A stretch of DNA of 12,656 nt, from positions 1 through 12,656 of the forward strand of contig VBAY01000006.1 in assembly GCA_005883085.1 (NCBI GenBank), in the 5' to 3' direction. Position 1 is the first letter of the stretch; each line of letters begins with the position of its first letter. This document shows, one piece after another, positions 1-6,371 of the stretch. The DNA is from Candidatus Bathyarchaeota archaeon. Lineage in GTDB: Archaea; Thermoproteota; Bathyarchaeia; 40CM-2-53-6. A program made the position numbers and the translations under genes. The notes beneath the pieces were generated by a model. That model had not been told where the DNA came from. It saw nothing but the letters and a program-made list of their open reading frames with translations, and ran no database searches.

Positions 1-24
1 GTGTAGTCGAAGATAAGCCGGGTG

Positions 25-30
25 TTTTTT
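25..30 (+). terminator. possible poly-T terminator of a gene left of the window
   Basis: A run of six T follows shortly after in-frame stop triplets (TAG at 4, TAA at 15). Archaeal terminators are typically short T runs, so this may end a plus-strand gene that lies outside the window. I see no gene in 1-116 on either strand. Confidence 0.25.
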
Positions 31-117
31 GCCTTTGATCACTATAACAAATCAATCTACATGGGTCTCAGTCGATGATGCATGCGGTAGATGAAGATGA
101 ATCGCAAGGGTACTGCC

Positions 118-126
118 TATAGAAAA
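118..126 (+). promoter_or_regulatory. TATA-box-like element
   Basis: TATAGAAAA on the plus strand. With the usual archaeal spacing of about 26 bp from box centre to transcription start, initiation would fall near 145-150. That coincides with a TTG at 145 and precedes the small membrane ORF at 237. Weak evidence on its own. Confidence 0.3.
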
Positions 127-236
127 TTTTTGAATCCCTAAAGCTTGCCTCTGCTTCTTACGGTAAAGGCAGGTAGACCTAACGGTATCAACCTGCTTAA
201 GAGCGGCAGGAGAGTATTTAGTACGTTGACGGAAAA

Positions 237-362
237 TTGCTGGACATTCGAGGCCCTACCCCACCAGGTATCGCGTTCATCCTCGCCGCCACGCTCATGT
301 GGTGGGGGGTCGCGAACAACAACGTATCGGCCGTAATAGTTGGGGGCGTTCTACTCGTCTAG
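237..362 (+). CDS. possible small two-helix membrane protein
   Basis: Opened by TTG at 237, this frame encodes about 41 residues. After a short DIRGPTPPG segment come two hydrophobic stretches, GIAFILAATLMWWGVA and VSAVIVGGVLLV, separated by NNN, and then a TAG stop. That is the pattern of a tiny helical-hairpin membrane protein. The frame is open back to 222 with no ATG. A second frame starting with TTG at 145 (MPLLLTVKAGRPNGINLLK...) could join it after a one-base shift near 215-222, giving about 70 residues. The 3' end overlaps the convergent minus-strand ORF at 295-570 by 68 bp, so at least one of the two may be wrong near its end. No family is recognised. Confidence 0.35.
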   Translation: MLDIRGPTPPGIAFILAATLMWWGVANNNVSAVIVGGVLLV

Positions 363-570
363 AGCCAACCTTTGTCCCTGTGCTACTTGGTAGTGCTTGT
401 CCTATTTTGGACAGCATCTCTCTGAGAGCTGAGATGTCCATGTTATGGATCTCAATAGAGTGCAGACTGTTAGAGTCCCCTTCATTTACTGCCGGCTTAT
501 AGTTTATCGTAAAACTCTCGGGACCTATACTGTAGCTAAACTGTTTATCCACCTGAATAATAGTGCGCAA
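295..570 (-). CDS. small hypothetical protein, unrecognised
   Basis: About 91 residues from a TTG start. The first 65 residues look like a genuine soluble protein: a beta-rich N-terminus (TIIQVDKQFSYSIG, ESFTINYKPA) and then an amphipathic helix (MDISALREMLSKIGQAL). The last 25 residues are rich in R, P and C and look like out-of-frame sequence, which fits the overlap with the plus-strand micro-ORF. A TATA-like TATATTA lies 35-41 bp upstream, allowing a leader of about 10 bases. The frame is open a further 11 codons upstream but holds no ATG, GTG or TTG there. No domain is recognised. Confidence 0.5.
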   Translation of the reverse strand: MRTIIQVDKQFSYSIGPESFTINYKPAVNEGDSNSLHSIEIHNMDISALREMLSKIGQALPSSTGTKVGSRRVERPQLLRPIRCCSRPPTT

Positions 571-604
571 TCCTGTGACGGTCTGCTGGCGGACCCTCGT
601 CTCC

Positions 605-611
605 TAATATA
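605..611 (-). promoter_or_regulatory. TATA box for the 295-570 gene
   Basis: On the minus strand this reads TATATTA, followed by a GGAG. Its centre lies about 38 bp before the TTG start at 570, consistent with archaeal TBP/TFB promoters and a short leader. Confidence 0.35.
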
Positions 612-682
612 CGCTACGTCCCAGTGAGGGTGTTCCATTACATGAATAAACTGCCCGACTCTTGATCTGTTTTTGCGATTCG

Positions 683-687
683 AAAAA
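683..687 (-). terminator. poly-T terminator after the zinc-ribbon gene
   Basis: The minus strand reads CCTTTTTCG about 55 bases after the stop at 742. A plus-strand T5 at 670-674 mirrors it, so the short region 670-687 (T5 ... A5) could work in both directions. Confidence 0.3.
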
Positions 688-741
688 GGATGGCTGGAGG
701 TGTTAAGGGCGGGCCCAAAGAAACTAGGGCCAGATAATGGG

Positions 742-1209
742 TTATTTCGATCTTACAGCGCGCTGTCCCGTGACGTCCTGGATGGTGCTGTCAAACCAGT
801 CCTCCTTCGCTTCATCTCCTGCATGTGAAGGAGAGACTGGGGTTGACGTGTGGTGCTTTCCTTTGCGAGCTGGCTGTATCTCTGGTTTCTCGGATTCCTT
901 GTGATTGGTCTGTTTCTTCATCTTCACTGCTGAGGATGGAGCCTGCTTCTTCGACTTCTGTGTTACTGGTGCGGCTTCCTTCTTTGCTTTTTCTGCAACG
1001 CTCTTTTTGGGCTCTGGCTGGGTCGATTCTGGTCCCGGTAGTTTGGCTCCGCAGTTCGGGCAGTTCTTCACCTGCTCGTCCTTGCTGTCGAAGGCTCTGT
1101 TGCAACCGAAGCAGACTATGAGGCCGAATGTTGCTTTCGCGTTGTCAGCGAGCTGTTTCAGCTCGCTGTTGTCCGCAAGGTTCTGTTCCAAAGGAATCTC
1201 GGCAACCAT
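742..1209 (-). CDS. zinc-ribbon protein with Lys/Pro/Ser-rich tail; N-terminus uncertain
   Basis: From the ATG at 1209 the protein is 155 residues. Residues 33-53 form a rubredoxin-type zinc ribbon, C33-FG-C36 and C50-PN-C53, with 13 residues between the pairs. Residues 60-135 are low complexity and rich in K, E, P and S, probably disordered. The frame stays open upstream of this ATG to about 1332 and reads like real protein (LDADNAGQDELAKKILDAG then LLVEH), so the true product is probably longer. No ATG, GTG or TTG lies in that extension. An ATG at 1336, placed well for the TATA-like element at 1375-1382, is in a different frame, so a one-base shift near 1290-1330 is suspected. Function is unknown; zinc ribbons of this kind commonly bind nucleic acid or protein partners. 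Confidence 0.7.
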   Translation of the reverse strand: MVAEIPLEQNLADNSELKQLADNAKATFGLIVCFGCNRAFDSKDEQVKNCPNCGAKLPGPESTQPEPKKSVAEKAKKEAAPVTQKSKKQAPSSAVKMKKQTNHKESEKPEIQPARKGKHHTSTPVSPSHAGDEAKEDWFDSTIQDVTGQRAVRSK

Positions 1210-1336
1210 GTGCTCTACTAGAAGTCCCGCATCGAGAATCTTCTTCGCGAGCTCATCCTGCCCGGCGTTGTCGGCGTCAAGTGAGGAACGTGAACGATAC
1301 GGAACTTGGTAGGTTGCGGTAGACCTTTCGGATCAT
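1210..1336 (-). other. probable N-terminal coding extension of the zinc-ribbon gene, frame interrupted
   Basis: In the frame of the downstream gene, 1332-1210 is open and encodes a helix-forming segment with a DADNAGQ motif followed by an amphipathic helix and LLVEHMVAEIP. The pattern DxDxAGx...A..I...G faintly recalls the TOPRIM core of DnaG primases, but it is too short to call. The stop TGA at 1335-1333 closes the frame with no start codon after it. The neighbouring frame begins ATG at 1336 and runs 19 codons before a stop. Confidence 0.45.
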
Positions 1337-1374
1337 TCGTCTTCGGCGAAACACCAAAGGTTCGTTCTAGGACG

Positions 1375-1382
1375 GTTTAAGC
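1375..1382. promoter_or_regulatory. shared TATA-like element of a divergent gene pair
   Basis: GTTTAAGC is nearly symmetric (TTTAA one way, TTAAA the other). It lies about 37 bp before the plus-strand ATG at 1416 and about 42 bp before the minus-strand ATG at 1336, so it could serve as a bidirectional archaeal promoter core. Confidence 0.35.
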
Positions 1383-1415
1383 ACCTAACCAGTGCAGGCA
1401 ACAAGGCACCAGACG

Positions 1416-1595
1416 ATGAAGCGCGAGCGCATTATTGGCGCGATTGTGCTAGCGGTCGGAATCGGCATGGTTGAGGCAGGAGCCTATAACGAATTGAGCC
1501 AAGCGGAGTATGCTTTCAACCTCGGAACCCTGTTGTTGCTAATTGGGTTCCTGACGTTAATCGCTGGCGCCGCTTTGTCTCTGAACCACAAGTAG
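1416..1595 (+). CDS. small membrane protein with two transmembrane helices
   Basis: The ATG at 1416 gives 59 residues. A GTG at 1392 would add eight, but the extra MQATRHQT segment looks untranslated and the ATG is better placed after the TATA-like element at 1375-1382. Helix 1 is about residues 6-24 (IIGAIVLAVGIGMVEAG) and helix 2 about residues 37-56 (TLLLLIGFLTLIAGAALSL). A short loop AYNELSQAEYAFN joins them, and the basic N-terminus MKRER suggests it faces the cytosol. The family is not recognised. It is divergently transcribed from the zinc-ribbon gene, and a T-rich terminator follows. Confidence 0.65.
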   Translation: MKRERIIGAIVLAVGIGMVEAGAYNELSQAEYAFNLGTLLLLIGFLTLIAGAALSLNHK

Positions 1596-1642
1596 AGAAA
1601 ACATTGCGAGTTGTGTCCTAAGCTCTCTGGCGTCTTGCACTA

Positions 1643-1651
1643 TTTTTCTTT
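1643..1651 (+). terminator. poly-T terminator after the small membrane protein gene
   Basis: TTTTTCTTT lies about 48 bases after the stop at 1595, in the sense strand and without a strong hairpin, as is usual for archaeal termination. Confidence 0.4.
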
Positions 1652-1723
1652 CTGCGAGAGGATAATTCGAAACTGTTGGCTGATTTGTTGAAACACTCAC
1701 GGTTGCCGGGAAAATGGTCTCGG

Positions 1724-2479
1724 CTAGCCGGGGAGCGTGTCGCTGGGCTCGGTTTCAGAAGAACTCCTGACCGCTTTCCGCCATTCTCTCGCCTTATCCC
1801 CGAGTCTGTGAAGTAACCTGTCCTCTTCGCTCGTAAGAAGTTCGCCCTTGCCTATCTTGCTCCTGAGCGCGGATATTGTCATCTCATCCTCTTCTATCGG
1901 ATATCCTGACTCTTCGATAGAACGGAGAAGCGATCGCGCCTGGTCATCCCTTGTTCGAGCAACGTGTCTCTCCACTGTTCCTCCCTCAGCGGTCGTCTTG
2001 CTCGGCCCATTTGAGACCGGTTTGAATGCAAGAATATCTGTGATAGCGCCTGTACGTTCTGACAAGTTCTTGAGAGATGGCGTCACTTTCATCCCGAACG
2101 ATACGCTAGCAGGATCCCCCGCGTCAAGCAGGTGGACCATTCCTCCTTTGACCCCTTCAAATTTCACAAGACCAACAGTAATTGGTGATTCTGTGTCGGC
2201 GCCGGATCTGTCTCGGTTGACCGTGGTGAAGCTGTAGACGTAACCGGGCTTGTCGATAGGGAACTGGTCCTTCATTTCAACGAAGCAACTGGGACAGTAC
2301 ATTCTGGCCGGAATGTACGTGCTTTTACACTTAGAACATTTCGAGACCAGGAAACGGCCGTTGTCCCGGAGCTCACGACGGAATTCTTCGCCCGCAACCC
2401 CTGCAGTGTAGTGGTATTCCAGAGGTATGCTGTCCGTCCAGTGGCGAGCCTGGCTTGGTTGCGCGAGTTTTTCTAAAAT
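1724..2479 (-). CDS. DUF35 zinc-ribbon/OB-fold protein with C-terminal extension; non-canonical start
   Basis: Zinc ribbon plus OB fold of the DUF35 family, small subunits that bind thiolase-fold enzymes. The first ATG, at 2302, is not the true start: translation from there would lose half of the zinc ribbon. The same frame is open upstream to 2488 and encodes a typical DUF35 N-terminus (QARHWTDSIPLEYHYTAG, then RRELRDNGRFLVSK). With ATT at 2479 as start the protein has 251 residues, zinc ligands C48-x2-C51 and C62-x2-C65, an OB fold near 73-150, and an unusual charged, helical extension of about 85 residues. There is no ATG, GTG or TTG between the amber stop of the preceding gene (2491-2489) and 2302. 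The gene therefore starts at a rare codon (ATT, giving LEKLAQPSQ...), or is made by readthrough of the in-frame TAG, or has suffered a sequence error. It is the last gene of the operon. Confidence 0.8.
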   Translation of the reverse strand: MLEKLAQPSQARHWTDSIPLEYHYTAGVAGEEFRRELRDNGRFLVSKCSKCKSTYIPARMYCPSCFVEMKDQFPIDKPGYVYSFTTVNRDRSGADTESPITVGLVKFEGVKGGMVHLLDAGDPASVSFGMKVTPSLKNLSERTGAITDILAFKPVSNGPSKTTAEGGTVERHVARTRDDQARSLLRSIEESGYPIEEDEMTISALRSKIGKGELLTSEEDRLLHRLGDKAREWRKAVRSSSETEPSDTLPG

Positions 2480-2488
2480 CGGCGTTTC

Positions 2489-3010
2489 CTACTCGTCTCC
2501 GATCGGTGTGAAGTAGCGGATATCTGTGATCGCTCCTTGTCGTTCGCTGGATGATTTCCATACGGCCTTGACTTTCATGCCTACTTTGATCCTTAAGGGC
2601 TCAACTTCTCCCAGGATATGGAGGATTCCCATTCCAGGAGTCGCGCCATCGAGATCCACGACAGCAACGAGTATGGGTGTTTTCAATCGTCTCGCATCAG
2701 TTCCCACGTGCGATATGGAGTAGGTGTTGACGGTCCCAGTGTCTTTGACTCGGACCCATTCGTCCGTAGGACGGAAGCACTGCTCGCAGTACATTCGCGG
2801 TGGTACAAGGATCCGTTCGCATCTCATGCATTTCCTAGCGATAATCCTCCCCTCTTTCAACTCGGCCAAGAAGCGGCTGATCGCAACTCCCGCAGCCCAG
2901 CTGTACTTCGGCTCAAACTTGTAGACAACATCGAGGTACTTTCCCTTCTTCACATCCTCCGGAGTAATTTCGTGGCCCGGATAACTTGTGATCTTCTGGG
3001 ACATTCCCAT
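2489..3010 (-). CDS. DUF35 zinc-ribbon/OB-fold acyl-CoA-associated protein
   Basis: 173 residues. An N-terminal helical segment (residues 15-58) is followed by a zinc ribbon with C61-x2-C64 and C75-x2-C78 (ARKCMRCERI, RMYCEQCF). An OB fold runs from about 85 to 170 and ends in the family signature ERQGAITDIRYFTP. DUF35 proteins act as partners of thiolase-fold enzymes: in methanogens one bridges acetoacetyl-CoA thiolase and HMG-CoA synthase, and in actinobacteria ChsH2(DUF35) is essential to the aldolase Ltp2. The start is ATG at 3010, 9 bases after the thiolase stop, with a purine-rich GGGGG just upstream; an in-frame ATG at 3004 is an alternative. The neighbouring thiolase-fold genes are the likely partners. 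Confidence 0.9.
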   Translation of the reverse strand: MGMSQKITSYPGHEITPEDVKKGKYLDVVYKFEPKYSWAAGVAISRFLAELKEGRIIARKCMRCERILVPPRMYCEQCFRPTDEWVRVKDTGTVNTYSISHVGTDARRLKTPILVAVVDLDGATPGMGILHILGEVEPLRIKVGMKVKAVWKSSSERQGAITDIRYFTPIGDE

Positions 3011-3019
3011 TTTCCCCCT

Positions 3020-4180
3020 TTAGGACCTCATTACCGCAACAGTTCCAACTTGCATCAGGTCACCCCAGGCCTGAGCGAGACCTGTCCGAGCGTCCTTCTT
3101 CACCTGTCGCTTGCCCGCCTCGCCTCGAAGCTGCCAGAATACCTCACAGATCTTCATCATACCGGCAGCCGCTATCGGATTACCAACGCCCAATAGTCCG
3201 CCGGAGGGACAGACGGGCAGATCACCGTCCCGCTGCGTAACACCGTCAACGGCCATCTTTGGAGCTTCTCCCTTTTCTGCCAACTGCAGTCCTTCCATGT
3301 GGTGAAGTTCCTTGTAATCGAACGGGTCGTAGACTTCTGCGATATCGATCTCTTTCCTAGGCTTCTTGATCCCCGCCATCTTATAGGCCATCCACGCCGC
3401 CCTCTCAACATACTCCGGATAAGCCAAGTCCCTGTTCGTCCAGTGTGTCGAATCAAGCGTCCAACCAACACCGTCCAGCCAGACAGGCTGGTCGGTCAGT
3501 TTCTTCGCAACTTTCTCGGAAGCAAGCACCACCGCGGCAGCACCGTCGCTGGGAGGACTCACATCCAAGCGCTTCACGGGCCAGCAAATAGGCTCAGAGT
3601 TCATGACATCCTCAACAGTAATTTTAGCTCCTAGCTGAGCGCAAGGATGATCCACCGCGTTTCCCTTGTTCTTCACCGCAACACTCGCGATCTCCTCCTC
3701 CTTGATTCCATACTTGTGCATATACCGCCTCATCTCCAACGAAAAAATCCACAACAACGTCGTGCCAAGCGGCCTCTCCAAGATCTGATCGAAGATGCTC
3801 CAGAACGCATACTGAGGATGAGGATGCAAAGGCGACATTTTCTCTTCAGCTACACAGAGACAAGTATCGTACATTCCTGATGCAATATTCCACCACCCGC
3901 CGATAGGGGTGAAGACTCCGGTTCCGCCTCCAACGTAGACGCGCTGGTTGGGCTTGCCGATCCCGCCCGTCCCGTCTAGAAGATATTCTCCCTTCATATG
4001 CATGCCGTCGAACGCGTCAGGGGCTGAGCCAGATACCACTGATTGGATATCCTTCAGCTCAAGCCCTGCAGAGTCGAGAGCCATTCTCGTCGCTTCAAAC
4101 GAAAGCTCCTTCGGGCTTTCCAGCATTCGGCGACGGAACAATGTCATACCCGCTCCAACAATTGCTACACGATTCTTCAT
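3020..4180 (-). CDS. thiolase-fold protein lacking catalytic Cys and His (SCP-x / Ltp2-like)
   Basis: 386 residues, full length for an archaeal SCP-x-type thiolase, starting AIVGAGMTLF. The region that normally carries the nucleophilic cysteine reads YVGGGTGVF, so by alignment to the following IASG helix the cysteine is Gly85. The usual EVHD histidine is Tyr284 (AEVYDPFDY), the GHP histidine is Asn334 (GVGNPIAAAG), and the C-terminal cysteine is absent (VAVMRS). Claisen condensation or thiolysis is therefore unlikely. The GGG and the Tyr in xYDxF match what I recall of Ltp2, the DUF35-dependent steroid side-chain aldolase, so aldol cleavage of a beta-hydroxyacyl-CoA is a reasonable inference. 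A purely structural subunit is the alternative. ATG at 4180 is preceded by GGAGG, which overlaps the upstream gene's stop region. Confidence 0.85.
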   Translation of the reverse strand: MKNRVAIVGAGMTLFRRRMLESPKELSFEATRMALDSAGLELKDIQSVVSGSAPDAFDGMHMKGEYLLDGTGGIGKPNQRVYVGGGTGVFTPIGGWWNIASGMYDTCLCVAEEKMSPLHPHPQYAFWSIFDQILERPLGTTLLWIFSLEMRRYMHKYGIKEEEIASVAVKNKGNAVDHPCAQLGAKITVEDVMNSEPICWPVKRLDVSPPSDGAAAVVLASEKVAKKLTDQPVWLDGVGWTLDSTHWTNRDLAYPEYVERAAWMAYKMAGIKKPRKEIDIAEVYDPFDYKELHHMEGLQLAEKGEAPKMAVDGVTQRDGDLPVCPSGGLLGVGNPIAAAGMMKICEVFWQLRGEAGKRQVKKDARTGLAQAWGDLMQVGTVAVMRS

Positions 4181-4193
4181 CCCTAGATACCTC

Positions 4194-5345
4194 CTAGTTT
4201 CCTAACACCGCTGCGGCACCTGTGGCCGTGGGTATTCCTCTCCAGCTCTGAACGACCGCTTTCTTCACCCTTGGAATCTGCAAGCGTCCCGCCTGCCCCC
4301 TGAGTTGAAGAACAGCCTCAAGCACTCTGTGAAGACCAGTTGCCTCCAACAGGTGTCCAACCCCAAGGGACCCGCCTGACGCGTTTACAGGCAAGCGACC
4401 ATCTCTGTCGAAAGTGCCTGACTCGACCATCTTACCAGCTTTGCCTTTCCCGGCAAGTTTGAGGGCTTCGAGGCTCTGAAGTTCCTTGTAGGAATAAGTA
4501 TCATCTACCTCAGCGAGGTCAAAGTAGGTCGTAGGATTTCGTATTCCTGCCATCTTGTATGCGCGAGCTGCTGACTGTTCCACGTACTCGGCTTTTGCCA
4601 TGTCGCGATCCTCTATCCACGGCGTATCAGAACTCCAACCGATACCGTTTATCCAGACAGTATGGTTACCGAGCTTCTTAGCCTTCTGAGCCGACGCTAA
4701 CACGAACACGATACTTCCATCGATAGTCTTGCTCGATTCCAATTCGGTGAGTGGGGACGCCGCAACTTTCGAGCTGAGCACTGCCCTCTTGTCCAAATTT
4801 GCTCCGTGTACTCCACGAGGGTTCAGCAGCGCGTTTTTCTTGTTCTTGACAGCAACCTGCGCGCAGTAATCTCGTTTTGTTCCAGTCTCTTTCAAATAGC
4901 GAGCCATTTCAAGCCCAGCCACAAATCTTGGGTCGGCGTTAACATGGTGATCGTAGATCGGGTCCAGTGCGAAGCTAGAGATCTCGTCCGGGTTTCGAAC
5001 ATCTGAGATCTTGCTGTGAGACTCCACAACCGCAACATCCGCTATTCCCGACATAATGTGCATACACGCCGTTGCTAGTCCAACGATTCCATCTGATGAA
5101 ATGGTGCACAATGGCTTGAGGACAGCCCCCAGCTGATCGGGCATATACTCGTCCGTTATGCTGATTCCCTCCCAAAAGTCCTCAGTACAACAGATGAAAC
5201 TCTGAACGTCTTTTCGGGGGTCTATCCCCGCGTCCTCATAGGCGCGGCTTGCGGCTTCAAACATTAGCTCTCGGGTTGAGAGACTAGGAGTCATCGAGTC
5301 GAAGCCCGAATATCCGACTCCGACAATTCCTACTCGTAGAGGCAA
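4194..5345 (-). CDS. thiolase-fold protein lacking nucleophilic Cys, first gene of the operon
   Basis: 383 residues of the SCP-x thiolase family, starting VGIVGVGYSGF. The nucleophile position falls in CTISSDGIVG and is Ser83 by alignment; the only nearby cysteines (80, 94) are outside the nucleophile elbow. The EVHD histidine is Asp281 (AEVDDTYSYKEL). The histidine of the glycine-rich loop is kept (GVGHLLEATG, His331). The last strand ends AAAVLGN with no cysteine. It is thus degenerate in a different way from its neighbour, suggesting a heteromeric complex with divided roles. The start is TTG at 5345: no ATG or GTG lies upstream in frame, and a good TATA box sits about 36 bp away. The downstream thiolase gene begins 13 bases after this stop, so translational coupling is likely. 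Confidence 0.85.
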   Translation of the reverse strand: MPLRVGIVGVGYSGFDSMTPSLSTRELMFEAASRAYEDAGIDPRKDVQSFICCTEDFWEGISITDEYMPDQLGAVLKPLCTISSDGIVGLATACMHIMSGIADVAVVESHSKISDVRNPDEISSFALDPIYDHHVNADPRFVAGLEMARYLKETGTKRDYCAQVAVKNKKNALLNPRGVHGANLDKRAVLSSKVAASPLTELESSKTIDGSIVFVLASAQKAKKLGNHTVWINGIGWSSDTPWIEDRDMAKAEYVEQSAARAYKMAGIRNPTTYFDLAEVDDTYSYKELQSLEALKLAGKGKAGKMVESGTFDRDGRLPVNASGGSLGVGHLLEATGLHRVLEAVLQLRGQAGRLQIPRVKKAVVQSWRGIPTATGAAAVLGN

Positions 5346-5375
5346 GAATCGATCGGAAGCGACGGCACGAACGCG

Positions 5376-5386
5376 TTTAGTATAAG
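5376..5386 (-). promoter_or_regulatory. TATA box of the thiolase/DUF35 operon
   Basis: The minus strand reads CTTATACTAAA, centred about 36 bp before the TTG at 5345, so transcription would start near 5355 with a leader of about 10 bases. It is the clearest promoter for the four-gene operon and supports the TTG start. Confidence 0.55.
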
Positions 5387-5395
5387 ACTTCCGCG

Positions 5396-5402
5396 AAAAA
5401 AA
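5396..5402 (-). terminator. poly-T terminator of the secreted-protein gene
   Basis: Seven T on the minus strand (GCCTTTTTTTCGCGG), three bases after the TGA stop at 5406. It lies just before the promoter of the operon on the same strand, so the two transcription units are separated by only about 10-25 bp. Confidence 0.55.
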
Positions 5403-5405
5403 GGC

Positions 5406-6371
5406 TCACTCCGGTGGTTGAGGCGGGGCGGATGATGAAGCAGGCACTTGCTGTGGGGGCGAGGGTTGCGGAGACCTGGCTCTAGGCGTTCCACACGTCG
5501 TGCAGAAGTATTCTGCTGGACTGAGAGGCTTTCCACAAGCTCCACAATAGGATGCAGGGATTGCAATTGGGTAAGGCAGAGTAGCTGGCATGGCGGCTCG
5601 GCGAGCTTGTTCTCTCTTCAATGCCAGGATTACAACTGCGATGGCAACAGCGATCGGTGGCATAACTACTGTGAGAAGTTCTGCGATGCTGAAGACAGGG
5701 ATCGAGATGTTGACTGGTCCTATCACACTGGTCCTAAAGACGGACTGCACCCCGTAGGGTACTGTAACGCGCAGGTTGTAACTGCCTGGCGGTAGCTGTG
5801 CAAGAGTTGCATTTCCCTCAGGGCCAGTTTCTACCGTCTGATTCGTCGAGTCAGGGAGGAATGTGAGAACGGTCGCTCCGCTAACGGGCAGAGAGTAGAA
5901 TCGACCGACTACCCGGACGGGAATTGAGAAGACATTTCCTTGAATTGTCTGGCTCGATGCTGAGCCGGAGACCAGAGAATCATTTACAACATTGACGCCA
6001 TGCCAGTACGCATAGTTGATCTTGTAGGTGCTGTATTGGGGGATATTCTGAGACAGGTAGCTTGTGTAGTAGAGGACGCTGCCATTGCCTAGGTCCTGCA
6101 GCGAAATCCAATCAGGGGTGAAAGGATTTCCATTACGGTCGATAAAGTTGAACGAGGTCTGAGTAGGGAATAGAACCGATGTAGGCCAGAGGGCTGTGTC
6201 AGAGGCCGGTTGACGAATATTGCTTCCCGCAAGGAAATCATTATCGTGGCCTTCAACCTCCCATACGCCGTACGGATTCGGCAGAGCATTGTTGCTATTG
6301 TAGCCAACGCAGCAATGGACAGTGGCTGACACCAAGGAACTGGCCGTCCATATAGAAGTACCACACACCAC
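5406..6371 (-). CDS. C-terminal part of a secreted, membrane-anchored zinc-ribbon protein (frameshifted from 6295-6867)
   Basis: Coding sequence in this frame begins convincingly near 6329 (SATVHCCVGYN...); the GTG at 6371 is probably not a real start, because the upstream half lies in the other frame. Numbered from 6371, residues 20-130 continue the beta-rich ectodomain. Residues 150-226 look like a transthyretin/carboxypeptidase-regulatory beta-sandwich (VSGATVLTFLPD ... LPPGSYNLRVTVPYG). Residues 229-251 are a transmembrane helix followed by KREQARR, which places the tail in the cytosol. Residues 276-293 form a zinc ribbon (C276-GA-C279, C290-TT-C293), and the end is a P/S/Q-rich tail. The arrangement suggests a cell-surface domain linked to a cytosolic protein- or metal-binding module. 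A T7 terminator follows. Confidence 0.65.
   Translation of the reverse strand: MVCGTSIWTASSLVSATVHCCVGYNSNNALPNPYGVWEVEGHDNDFLAGSNIRQPASDTALWPTSVLFPTQTSFNFIDRNGNPFTPDWISLQDLGNGSVLYYTSYLSQNIPQYSTYKINYAYWHGVNVVNDSLVSGSASSQTIQGNVFSIPVRVVGRFYSLPVSGATVLTFLPDSTNQTVETGPEGNATLAQLPPGSYNLRVTVPYGVQSVFRTSVIGPVNISIPVFSIAELLTVVMPPIAVAIAVVILALKREQARRAAMPATLPYPIAIPASYCGACGKPLSPAEYFCTTCGTPRARSPQPSPPQQVPASSSAPPQPPE

Noticed and set aside
905..1312. Plus-strand open frame of 135 codons opposite the zinc-ribbon gene
   Set aside because: It is the antisense shadow of the lysine-rich gene; the sense frame has an intact Cys4 ribbon and better codon pattern.
2618..3196. Plus-strand open frame of 192 codons opposite the DUF35 and thiolase genes
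   Set aside because: Antisense of clearly recognised genes and crosses their boundary; no domain.
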